Position numbers and translations under genes: made by a program. DNA of 64,000 nt from Pontederia crassipes (Eukaryota > Streptophyta > Magnoliopsida > Commelinales > Pontederiaceae). Shown here in pieces: positions 1-9,440 of the stretch. The stretch is taken from assembly GCA_030549335.1 (NCBI GenBank), contig CM060187.1, forward strand, positions 8,618,001 to 8,682,000, given 5' to 3'. Position 1 is the first letter of the stretch. Each line of letters opens with the position of its first letter. The notes under the pieces were generated by a model. The model was not told where the DNA came from, made no database searches, and saw nothing but the letters and a program-made list of their open reading frames with translations.

Positions 1-229
1 GTGAAATTTTCATCAGAACTAAGTCAAGCTGACGACTATAAATCAGAACTATTTTTATCTTTTTTATTTATTTTGTGATAATAGTTTTATTTTGTTGAGT
101 CATCTGCGGAAGGAGAAACCTCGGACAATCGGCCAAGATCTTACGACATGACCCTTCACGTTGGAAAGGTAAGTTTACGCCCGAAGTTTCATCTATAAAT
201 TTTGACCCCTTCCACGTCTTTACAGATCT

Positions 230-765
230 AAATCTTCGGCCGAGCTTTACTTCTTACGGCCGAGGTTCTTCATCGACTTACGGACGAACGAAAAACCATT
301 ACGGCCGAAACTCTGTTCCTTACGGCCGAAGTCTCAACGCCAACCGCCGATCCTTACGCCCAAAGTTCCACGCCACCTGTATTCGTTACGGCCAAAGTTG
401 CAACCTCTGTGCATTACGGCCATTTCTTACGGCCGGAGACGACCCATTACGCCCCGGGTTCGTTACGGCCGGTCTTCCACCGCACCGACATTTATTACGG
501 CCGAACACCAGCAATATCGCCCTTCCTTCATTTTACGGCCGAAGTTACACCGCCCCTCTCACATTACGCCCAGTGCGTTACGGCCAAGAAAACGAAGGCG
601 GCGTGGAAAGGTTATTCATCGACATCTACTCCTTACGGCTGAGATTGCACGGCTGAGATCTTCATCAACAAAATTTTGCGGCCAAGCTTTTACGGCCGAG
701 ATCTCCTATCACCGAGACCAATTGCGGCCGACACCTTCATCGTGCCGAGCATCTCTCCGCCGACA
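230..765 (+). repeat. ACGGCCGA motif array, internal region
   Basis: About 15 copies of ACGGCCGA or one-base variants (ACGGCCAA, ACGGCTGA, ACGGCCGG) occur at irregular spacing of roughly 20-50 bp. The core CGGCCG is palindromic and has two CpG sites. Several variants are what CpG deamination would give. The same motif recurs in the LTR of this element. The spacer sequences are not alike, so this is a motif array and not a tandem duplication. Open frames over it on the plus strand are not taken as genes. Confidence 0.85.
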
Positions 766-852
766 ATAAATCCGGTTGTATCTTTTCCCTTTTCTTTATT
801 TTTATTTTAGCTTTTCTATATTATCTTTTCACTTTCCCTTGCTGACTTAACA

Positions 853-885
853 CTGAGGACAGTGTCTAGTTCAAGCTTGGGGGAG
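853..885 (+). other. Conserved post-pol block with first G-rich tract
   Basis: CTGAGGACAGTG followed after a short spacer by AAGCTTGGGGGAG. The same pair of blocks occurs in the unrelated copy at 60212-60246. In Athila/Tat elements this block lies between pol and the 3' LTR; it may act as a second (central-type) polypurine tract, which is inference. Confidence 0.6.
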
Positions 886-1339
886 TTTGCATTTCACGCA
901 TTGCATTTTTTTATGTTTATTTGCTTATGTTTGCATTTTTTTATAAAAAATCTAAACAATTGAAAATTTTGAAAATTTTCTAAAAATACCATTGCATGCA
1001 TTTATTTTTGCTACCATCTTACAAACTCTTGTCTTATTGTTTTAATTATCTTTTAGTAGAAGTTCAAAGACATGTCGTTAATTGATGAAATTTGAATACT
1101 TTTCTTTCTTATCACTTGCTATTTTAGTATCAAACTTATGGACTATGTGCCTATGCTAAGTAGAATTATGAATGACTAGACGACAAAATCATATTCATGC
1201 CTTTTTATTTCTTTTAAGTCTTGATAATAGTAGCCTTCTTATTGACCATATCAAGTACTTTTTGAGCTTATAAAAAAAAGAAGGGTTAGTTAAACCCCAA
1301 ATTATGTTAAAAAAAATGAAATGAATAAAGTTATGTGTA

Positions 1340-1640
1340 GGTACAAAAGTGTTATCCGGAACCAAGGTGTGTTCGGGTAATTAGATCCGTAGGGGTTCAT
1401 GCCTGGCGACCTAAGGGCAACTGCTCTGGGATCCGTCGATCGAAAACCTGCTACATGGACCATCTTGTGGAATATGGAGAAGCACAGGAGTACTGAATCA
1501 TGGCTAAGTTCGAACTCTTCATTCAGAACCTTGGTTGTTCGGGCAAGTAAACTCGAGGGGTGCTTTATCACCTGTTGCCCTAAGGCCATCTGGTCTGGGA
1601 GTCATCAGTCCAAAGCCCGCTACATGGACTTCCTTGTGCA
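1340..1640 (+). repeat. Diverged tandem duplication, unit about 150-165 bp
   Basis: Two units share an ordered series of words: ACCAAGGT/ACCTTGGT, GTTCGGG, CCTAAGG, CTGGGA, CGTCGATC/CATCAGTC, GCTACATGGAC and CTTGTG. The units are strongly diverged. No protein is recognised in either strand. It lies between the two G-rich tracts of the element. Confidence 0.6.
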
Positions 1641-1978
1641 ATCCTGCTTGAAGATTAGAACTTTTAAATGATTGAAAATAAAGCTGAAAAATGAAAAGAA
1701 AAAGAAAAAATTTTAAGCTCAATTAGTATTTATGTGTTCAATATCAATGCTATTATTTGATAGACAATTCATTTTTTCAAGGCTGAATTTGAGATTGTTT
1801 AAATTTGTGTAGCATTCAGAACTTCTATGAAGCTAAGTGCATGGAAAATGATAAGATACTAAGTAGTAGGTGTGCAGAAGAATTGTATGAGAAAATTAAT
1901 CAGTTGACAATGTGGCGGCTATGATGGAACTTTCTTGAGCTTTGCTTTGAATTTTTGCTTGAGGACAAGCAAGACTTT

Positions 1979-1991
1979 AAGCTTGGGGGAG
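1979..1991 (+). other. Polypurine tract of the 3' LTR
   Basis: AAGCTTGGGGGAG lies two bases before the LTR start TGATGC. Its place directly upstream of a TG...CA bounded repeat is what plus-strand priming requires, and it fixes the orientation of the element as plus. Confidence 0.85.
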
Positions 1992-2189
1992 TTTGATGCA
2001 TGCAAAATACAACATATTTTAGTTAATTATTTTAATTAAATTTTCTATAATTTGATCATGACATGCATCATTTTTAGTCACTTTTAATCATAATTCCGGA
2101 TTTATCAATTTTAATTATTAAAATCGCTGAATATTTTAATTGTGGATGGATTAACTATATTTTGATAATTATTTGCAGGAAAATTCGAA

Positions 2190-2670
2190 TCTCGGCCGAA
2201 ATTCAAAGAAATTCCTTACGGCCGAGATTTGGCTTTACACCCAAGTTGTTACGGCCGAGATTCAAAAGGAGTAACGAGATTTAATTCTTTGTTACGGCTA
2301 ACATTTGAAGGCGTAAAGATAAAATGTTTTTATCTTTTGGGCGTAACAGGAGAAGTCCTTCCTTACGGCCGAAGTCTCGTCCTTCCTTACGGCCGAAATT
2401 TGGAGGGCGTAATGGCATGAAGATGAAGGGCGTAACAAGATAAAAAATGAGTTTATCTTTGGGCGTAACAAGATATATGAAGGCGTAAGATAAAAGGATT
2501 TTTTATCTTTTGGGAGTAATGGAAAGGAGTAAAGAAAAATAATTTCGTTACGGCCGAGACTCTAAGGGAGTAAAAGATAAATGATTTTATCTTTGGGCGT
2601 AATGATAAAAGGGATTTATCTTTGGCCGAGTTTATCTTATAAATTTAAAGTTAACCGTACGATGTTACGG
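2190..2670 (+). repeat. ACGGCCGA motif array in LTR U3
   Basis: About nine copies of ACGGCCGA or near variants, ending some 20 bp before the TATA box. They alternate with short words such as GGCGTAA and GATAAAA, many of the latter repeated (TTTTATCTTTGGGCGTAA). Position upstream of the TATA box suggests promoter-proximal elements; function is inference. Confidence 0.85.
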
Positions 2671-2699
2671 CCGAGATCAAATTGAAGTCGTCCGCACCC

Positions 2700-2707
2700 T
2701 ATAAATA
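2700..2707 (+). promoter_or_regulatory. LTR TATA box
   Basis: TATAAATA preceded by GCACCC, a good plant TATA context. It would place transcription start near 2730 and split the LTR into about 730 bp of U3 and about 1 kb of R-U5. Confidence 0.65.
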
Positions 2708-3099
2708 CGTGAAGAATCCATCGTTTCAAGGGTGCTCTGAAGTTCAGGTTTCTTCCACGGCGAGTCGTGAGCTCTGCAGGCTACGACCAAGAGGAGAGAG
2801 GTGCGACGGCTGGAGGTTGATCGCGACCCTGATCAAGTCCGAGAGGCTGCCCGACTGTCTGCCCAATTCGAGAGCTCTACTTCTATTTTGGGTGTAATTC
2901 TTTCGATTATTATTGTTATTTTGTTATTATCTCTCCAGAATTTCTAGGATGAACTCCATGTTTTTAAGATTATTATTTTAGGAGATTATTAATTGAAGGA
3001 AAATGTTTGGATCCTACTTTATTTATTTTAATCTTTTCTGATCAATTATTAATTATGCTTAATGCTTTTATATTAGTTAATTAAATTTCTGAATTAGGC

Positions 3100-3440
3100 T
3101 ATACCAGTTTGTGGAGTGTTTAATTTCAGAATTCATTTTACTAATTATAATTGATTTTATTTGGAATTAATAATTGACATAAATTTGATAACTAGTGTGT
3201 GGAGAATCAAGTTTGTGTGGTCTATTAATCTATACCAGTTTGTGGAGTGATTAATAGTCTAGAGAATCCAATTTAATGCATCTTAATTTTAATATGATTT
3301 TGGGGGTACCAGTCGTGGAGACTTCAATTCTTATTAAATTAAGATAGTTCTATATGATTAAATTGAGGGATGCCAGTCGTGGAGACCACAAGTTAATCAT
3401 GGTAGATTACTTTAGGGAGACTCTAATCCATCTTTAAAGA
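3100..3440 (+). repeat. Degenerate tandem repeats in LTR R-U5
   Basis: Five to six units, about 60-90 bp apart, share a core like TACCAGT-GTGGAG followed by an A/T-rich arm (near 3102, 3190, 3230, 3305, 3369, 3412). They lie downstream of the TATA box and so within the predicted transcript. Similar GAGA-core series occur in the other Athila/Tat-type LTRs of this window. Confidence 0.6.
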
Positions 3441-3974
3441 TTAAATTTATCTTTTATGGTTCAAATATTTATCCTGATCTATTTTCATCCTAAGGCCTAA
3501 CTTCAACACCACTATCTTATCTTTATTTTATTTTATTTATTTTATTTTCATAAAACATCTTTCCAAAAATCCATGTTTTTCCTCTCTTATTAATTTATAA
3601 ATCCAGATATTGAATTAATAATATTCCTCGTGGGTTCGACACTCTTACTCCTTTTTACTATATTACTTGAGCGACTAGTGCACTTGCTAGCAAATTTTAT
3701 TGTTACAATTACAACGCATCACATACGCAGCCTCATGAAGCCTAGCGAGCATCACTTGTGTCTGAGTGTATGTGTAACTGAGTTCATTTTTTTTTTTTTT
3801 ACCAAAATGGTACTTCATGGAGAACTCATAATCTTTCAAACTTCATGTTATCTTCATTATCACATATTAGCATACTACTAAAAGGAAATATACCTAGGAC
3901 TTTTTTTTTAACGATGAACACTTCAATTTTTTTTTTCCTACGTAAATGTGGGCATAGTTTGAACACAATGTTCG

Positions 3975-4345
3975 TAAGGGCCTAGAAGTTTGAGGGGTAT
4001 TCTTAGTCCAATGGCATCGCTCAATTTATAGTGATCATTCATTGTCAGGAAAAATTATCTTCATTACTTCCTCTTCAGCAACTCGAACTACTGGTACTCA
4101 CTCCCTAGATCGATCTTGAGAGCACTTAGCCTTAAATATGTCATCTTTGCATGGTAATAGACACTTATGTCTTGATAGTTGTTTTATTTAACAACTTGTT
4201 AATATAGCTCTAGATTCATAGAGTCATCATTCTTCGTTACAAAAGAAATGGAACATGTAGAAATGAGCCCTGGGTCTTATGAATCTCTTGTCTTAAAGTA
4301 ATTTCCATAGGGTCATCGTCCTTATCAAGTGACCTATGCCATGTA
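3975..4345 (-). pseudogene. Decayed Tekay-type reverse transcriptase
   Basis: No open frame survives. Base-level comparison with the better-preserved RT on the same strand at about 21480-21850 shows matching blocks in the same order: the region of the conserved [11 protein letters not shown] and MPFGLTNAP segments, then the words CTCTTCAGC, GATCGATCTTG (for GTCGATCTTGG), and the stretch that in the other copy precedes and encodes the KKDGS and SAPV segments. Many single-base changes and small indels separate the copies, so this insertion is much older. Protease and gag should follow to the right, up to the PBS, but I cannot identify them with confidence. Confidence 0.6.
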
Positions 4346-6660
4346 AGAATCAATAGGATCACTAAGAACATTGTCCATTATCGTAGATAATGGCATCATC
4401 ATATGATTCGATAAAATTGGTGATGGAATCATGCCAATAATCATCTTTATAAGGTCAATTTAGATCAATAACTTTCACGATGACCTATGTTTGATGTGAC
4501 CCTACTCTAAACATCATCATAATCATTTAACTTTTTGAGTGGAAGGAATAACTTATTTGACTACATTGATTTGGTTCTTGCAATGTCATTTCATATAATT
4601 CCATAGGAGGCTAGTGATTATATATTATCACAATAAGTTCTTTCCTTGAGTATCTTGAAGCACTTGAATTAATGTTAAGGTCGAACGATATTTACGATGA
4701 GGGGTTGATCATATAGTACAATCTAGTTTTTAATGAACAAAACCATTTATGTACATTCTCTAACATAAGTCCTTAGTAAAACATCATGAATGCAAGTGAA
4801 CACATGAAATGAATTCAAACAATAAGATAAGAAAACAAAACAATCAATCAAACAGAATACAAGCAAGCATTCTTCTTCTTTGCGTAACATTTCATGATCC
4901 TTTTGCATTAACGATATCTTGTAGCACATGGGAGAGGGTCGGGATAACTTTAAAGTTGAAAAGGAGAACTAATTCCTTTATAAGACTTATGATCAAACCA
5001 TAAGTGGTCCACTTGATCAAGACAAAATCTTGAACATTTTTCATCATACTGACCTAGAGGCATCTTAGAGAACATTCTATATATCATCTTATATCTTGCA
5101 TCTTAGAGGACATTCTATGTATCATCCAATGACTTAACCCATTATCTAAACATATATATGATTTATTTTTCCTCTTGAACCATCAACTATGATTATATAA
5201 TTAAATACTCTATACGTTTTGACATTATTATGAAAACTATAATTATATCAATAATCAAGATAAATCAATTAAAACTTGCATAATCATCCCTCTCGGGTGC
5301 ATAACTTGCTTTTCCAGAAATCTTGTAGGGGACTTATAAAATTCCTCATACTTTACCTTAACCCCTCATACTTTCTAAAGTTTTCCTCACTTGATGTTTT
5401 GATCATTTAATACTTAATGGCTGGAGGCTCATATCCTCCTCAAGCATATCTCAATTAAGAGACCTTAAATCTTTTTTAAAATTTCTCACATTCATTTGTA
5501 ACCCTTTCATGTCTTACTTGTTCTTATATAATTCTTGTATTAATCATATTAGTCTATTTTGAAAATATATATACATTGCGATGATAGAGAATTTATTCTT
5601 TAATAATGGCTATTTAAAAATATACTTCATATTAATAAAATTTCAAATATACTATATACTAAACTAAGTTAATTAAATCTGTTTACTTATTTATTTATCC
5701 TTATATATTTATAAGTATATTATGTTATATGTACATATGTGTGTGAGTATGCTAGGTCTAAAAGTTCGGTTAACTTAAATAATCACTTACTTATTGAAAA
5801 TTTCTCCTAATATTTATTCAAGCTAATGTGACTTCTAAACCCTTTAAGCTTCTATATTTGTCCATCCATACCTTATACATGATTCTTGGACAGCTTACTA
5901 ATTCTTTAAACTCTTGTGTACGGATATTACATAACTTGAACATAATTAATAATTTGATTATTATTTTTCCACATAAAGTAGTCCAACTAAGAATTTCGTA
6001 TAACTAGTTTAGATTTGCTTAGGGCCATTATCCACATAATAAAGGGATCATATGAAGTCTAAGACGCAAGAAGCATTATGGGTCCATACTTATCAACATA
6101 AACATATAAGATAATTTATTGAACCCTTATATTGGTAGACCAATGGAACCACCTAAGTCATCACCATAAACCATAACTTATGCATGCTTGGTTTCACCTC
6201 TACTATTTGAATTCATCTCACACCTACGTGTTGTGTGAGTCGAATTCTTTAATTACTCTTATAATTCCTTCGTTTCTTTCTTAAATCTACATCTCTTTGC
6301 AACTGATATACTTATTCATTTTCCTCTTCATACTGCTGCAGTCAGCAGAAGAAGTCCGTGAATAGAGCAATCCTGAAAGAGATGAAAAAAAACATGGATT
6401 ATAAGAAACATAATCATTTCTTATATTTTATTCTTTAAATATCTGTAAGACCTTTTTTTTTCACGTAGGTATATTTATCCACATGCATGTTGTTTATTCT
6501 TTTCCAATTTGTTCGTAACCTTTATGATCCTTTTTGTTTAATCACTAATCACATTTAAGTTGATTCCTACCATACAGAGTGACCTTCCTAGGAATCAATC
6601 CCTCATGTGAAATACATATCAATACATCAATAAAGAATAACTTAAATGCAAGAAAATCTT
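4346..6660. other. A/T-rich stretch with no recognisable gene
   Basis: By position this should be the gag and protease region of the old Tekay-type relic. I see scattered words but no open frame longer than about 60 codons, no zinc knuckle and no protease motif. Small local duplications are present, for example CATCTTAGAGGACATTCTAT-like words near 5060 and 5105. Confidence 0.5.
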
Positions 6661-6764
6661 ACTTGTACTTTACGGTGGAGGGTGTGGCGACTGCTCGGCG
6701 ATAGCACATGAACCAATACCATACATATTCTATACACTAGGACGTCAAGAGAGTCCTAACTTTA

Positions 6765-6777
6765 GGCTCTGATACCA
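6765..6777 (-). other. Primer-binding site, initiator Met tRNA
   Basis: The minus strand reads TGGTATCAGAGCC, complementary to the 3' end of plant initiator Met tRNA. It lies four bases inside the LTR end. The leader beyond it (about 6672-6764) matches the leader of the complete Tekay element at 23711-23819. Confidence 0.9.
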
Positions 6778-7344
6778 TAAATGTAACGCCCCCAAATCGA
6801 CACCCGCCACGTGGCGAAGATCAACTTGGAGACGCTACGTCATGCTATAACTTGACCATAATATTGACTATATCTCAGTCAAGAACTGAGACACGTCAGC
6901 GGAAGAAAAGAAATAAAGATAAATTATAACTTTAATTGCGGAAGTCTAAAAGTGACTATGTCATTACTAAGAAATAAACTGAGTTCTACATCATGAATTT
7001 AAATTGCGGAAGGTAAATGAAAACTAAATAACACTCTAAAAGCCCTATGGTTCATGTGCTGTCCTATCGCCAGAGCCTCATCACCACACGCCTACTCCAC
7101 CACGTTACTGACCTGGTCCTGTGGAAATCAGACACAGGGGAGGAGGTCATCCCGTAAGCTTTACAGCCTAGTGGGGAACCACATGATATACAATGCATAA
7201 CATGAATATAATAATCAGCGATAATTAATCAGGCTTAACTTGAACATGAAAGATAACATATAAGTATCATAGATCATAATAAGGATAAGATCAGCGATAT
7301 CATGAATCATGAGGATCAATAGTACATAGTAAACTTGGAATCAT

Positions 7345-7402
7345 GAAATACTTGACTTGACTTGAACTTAAACTTGAACTTGAACTTGAACTTGAACATG
7401 CT
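7345..7402. repeat. CTTGAA hexamer repeat
   Basis: Eight or so copies of CTTGA(A/C) in a row. The other two LTRs of this family have only two or three, so the tract has expanded here. Confidence 0.8.
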
Positions 7403-7461
7403 TGTCGATCTTGGTTATTAATTAACAATCAGGGTGACTTTGAGGTGCCTTTAATTCTTGG

Positions 7462-7572
7462 GGTGTGCCCAGCAAACGATACGGCCTTGTGCGGGTCAAT
7501 GGGTGATCAAACCATGACCAAGGGAGCGACCCTTATCTTGATGCACTTGGCTTGGACTGGCAACCCATCATT
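7462..7572 (-). promoter_or_regulatory. Conserved GC-rich block in Tekay LTRs, possible RNA hairpin
   Basis: This block is nearly identical in all three Tekay LTRs (also about 17728-17832 and 24500-24604), although sequence on either side varies. It contains AAGGGAGCGACCCTT, able to form a 5-bp stem with a 5-base loop, and a competing CCAAG/CTTGG pairing. It lies in the transcribed U5 part of the LTR. Role unknown. Confidence 0.4.
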
Positions 7573-7774
7573 AATCTTTCATCTGAACTTATTAATCACT
7601 TTTATTATCTTGTCATTCTTTGTATCATGTGATGAAGGAGATATGATCGGTATGAGATAAATCAAGACAAAGAGTTCATGTTGGAATTATAAGGAAATCA
7701 ATAATATTCATATAAAAATAAAGAGAGGTTAATAGGTGAATTTTGCTGGATTTTATGCCCAAAGAATCTCCTCC

Positions 7775-8650
7775 TCCTTACGGCCGTAAAACCCTAATTC
7801 TTTAGATTTTACGCCCGAGAGTCCTTTCATTTTTCGGCCGTAAAAATTTAACCTTTGTTACGTTACGGCCGTAAAAACCCTATTTTCTTTTCTACTTCGG
7901 CGGTAATAATTCAACTCTTATTTCGTTACGGCCATCACCTGTTACGCTCATCCGTTACGGCCTATTTCGTTACGCCCATCCGTTACGGCCTATCCTGTTA
8001 CGGCCGAAATCTAACTCTTCGGCCGTAACAACCTATTTCCCTTATCTCTCTCTTCTTTTCTCTCTCTTCTTTTCTCTCTATTCTTTTTACGGCCGAAATT
8101 ATATTCTCTCTCAACTTCTCGGTCGTAAAACTCATCTCCATTATTTTTTTTTTCTCCTTTACGGCCGAAATCCTCTACCTCTTTACGGCCAAACCATTTT
8201 TACGGCCAAACATTTTCTTCTCTCTCTTCTTTTACGGCTGAAACTCTATTCTCTCTATTCCTTTTACGGCCAAACTTCTCTTCTCTCTCTTCTTTTACGG
8301 CCGAAACTCTATTCTCTCTCTATTCCTTTTACGGCCGAAATTCTTTTCTCTCTCTTCTTTTACGGCCGAAACTCTATTCTCTCTATTCCTTTTACGGCCG
8401 AACTTCTCTTCTCTCTCTTCTTTTACGGCCGAAACTCTATTCTCTCTCTATTCCTTTTACGGCCGAAATTCTCTTCTCTCTCTTCTTTTACGGCCGAAAC
8501 TCTATTCTCTCTATTCCTTTTTCGGCCGAAATTCTCTTCTCTCTCTTCTTTTACGGCCGAAACTCTATTCTCTCTATTCCTTTTTCGGCCGAAATTCTCT
8601 TCTCTCTATCCCTTTTCTCGACCGTAAGAAAATTACGGCCAACAATTTTT
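7775..8650 (-). repeat. CGGCCG motif array in Tekay LTR
   Basis: About 30 copies of TTACGGCCGAAA and variants, many embedded in a 31-34 bp unit with CTCTATTCTCTCTATTCC. The unit length is close to three helical turns. Variants ACGGCCAAA and ACGGCTGAA fit CpG decay. The array sits where the other two LTRs of this family carry GGTCGACCGG copies. Relative to the TATA box it lies in the transcribed R-U5 part. Confidence 0.9.
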
Positions 8651-9092
8651 ACGGCTGTAATACTTCTACTTTTAAAAATTAAATTGCGTTATAAGACCGA
8701 AAATGAAATCCCCTCTAAATCTTACACCCTAACAATCAATAATACAGAAATATAACAAACAAAAATAACTATGCATGCTACAATCAACCAATCAAAGAAT
8801 TCAAGAAATCAAACAATTAAAAACAATAACTTGAATCATATTCATATTCTTTTCATAACGATTCGGGCATGAATTGAGATAATTCAGAGGCCATGCAAGG
8901 TGATTTCGATTTCACCCACCTTTGTTCGCGATTGATTCGTTCCTCGGTTCATCGAAAAATCGATCAATGGCTCCCTCCCCTGACTCTCCCTTGTTTTTCC
9001 CTCTGTTCTTCGCCTCTGGACGTTTGCAAAGTGGCCGCACGAAATCAAGACCAACAAAAGGCTTTCGTGGGGGTTAGGAGGGTGAGGTGTTC

Positions 9093-9100
9093 TTATATAA
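9093..9100 (-). promoter_or_regulatory. LTR TATA box
   Basis: TTATATAA, about 160 bp from the outer LTR end, at the same place as the TATATATA box of the other Tekay LTRs. Confidence 0.5.
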
Positions 9101-9295
9101 GGTTTTGTTTAAATCTAATCTTCCTTTCCTAATTAATTATGAAGAGATCAGATTTGATTCCCTTTCTTTCCTAACTTTGATTAGGATATGATTTGTTTAC
9201 TGCGTGTTTAAATTCTGATTTATTTTCTCTTTTTTTTTTATCTTTTTGTTGGTTGTTACAGTTATATCCATGAGGTCCACGTATTAAATCAAGGG

Positions 9296-9440
9296 TTATA
9301 TATATATATATATATATATCTCCCTCTTTTGTTTCATTAAAAAGTAGTTTGCACATAAATCATATAAGAATATATATATATATTTCTCCTTCTTTTATTT
9401 CATTAAAAAGTAGTTTGCACATAAATCATATAAGAAACAA
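9296..9440. repeat. TA microsatellites and a local duplication of about 60 bp
   Basis: Two copies of a segment containing TTTCATTAAAAAGTAGTTTG and CACATAAATCATATAAGAA, each flanked by a TATATA run (near 9299 and 9371). Confidence 0.85.

Larger units (their letters stand above)
1..3721 (+). mobile_element. Athila/Tat-type Ty3-gypsy retrotransposon, 3' portion only
   Basis: The window opens inside this element. It shows the long non-coding 3' region that follows pol in Athila/Tat elements, two G-rich tracts in an AAGCTTGGGGGAG context, and a 3' LTR. No pol or gag coding sequence is visible; short open frames around 400-770 are by-products of a repeated ACGGCCGA motif. The lineage is inferred from the GAGGACAGTG / CTTGGGGGAG blocks and the TGATGC...GCATCA LTR ends, which I know from Athila/Tat elements. 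After the LTR there is no primer-binding site, so this is a 3' and not a 5' LTR. The element ends against an older Tekay-type relic, into which it probably inserted. Its left TSD lies outside the window. Confidence 0.8.
1994..3721 (+). repeat. 3' LTR (1728 bp) of the Athila/Tat-type element
   Basis: Starts TGATGC and ends GCATCA, a perfect 6-bp terminal inverted repeat. Order inside: U3 with an ACGGCCGA array, TATA box, then a U5-side block of degenerate CCAGT-TGTGGAG repeats, then a tail with GTGGGTTCGACACTC and AGTGCACTTGCTAGC. A related, older LTR of the same family lies on the minus strand at 34141-40445. The family match is seen at both LTR ends and in the tail. No PBS follows. Confidence 0.85.
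3722..9260 (-). mobile_element. Old Tekay/Del-type chromovirus relic, 5' portion
   Basis: Reads on the minus strand: 5' LTR at the right, a PBS for initiator Met tRNA, then a strongly decayed interior ending in reverse transcriptase remains at the left. RNase H, integrase and the 3' LTR are absent; the junction with the element ending at 3721 is where they are lost. The LTR backbone matches that of the complete element at 17072-25769, apart from a different motif array. It seems to have inserted into the copia relic that resumes at 9261; the right TSD would be GTTAT but its partner is missing. Confidence 0.75.
6782..9260 (-). repeat. 5' LTR (2479 bp) of the old Tekay-type relic
   Basis: Bounded by TGTAAC and GTTACA. 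It is about 500 bp longer than the LTRs at 17072-19051 and 23837-25769 because of a long CGGCCG array and a CTTGAA repeat. Outside these it aligns with them block by block: CGCCCCCAAATCGA start, GACACGTCAGCGGAA, the CCAAGGGAGCGACCC block, and GCATGAATTGNGA...TTCAGAGG with CATGCAAGGTGATTTCGAT. Confidence 0.9.

Noticed and set aside
398..769. Overlapping open frames of 77 and 123 codons
   Set aside because: They arise from the ACGGCCGA repeats (Tyr-Gly-Arg and similar tripeptides) in a non-coding retroelement region.
3722..3760. A primer-binding site after the LTR at 1994-3721
   Set aside because: No TGG-led tRNA complement is present, and the tract before the LTR is a PPT, so it is a 3' LTR.
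7775..8650. CRISPR-like regular array
   Set aside because: Repeat units are not exact, spacers are themselves repeated, and the array lies inside a plant LTR.
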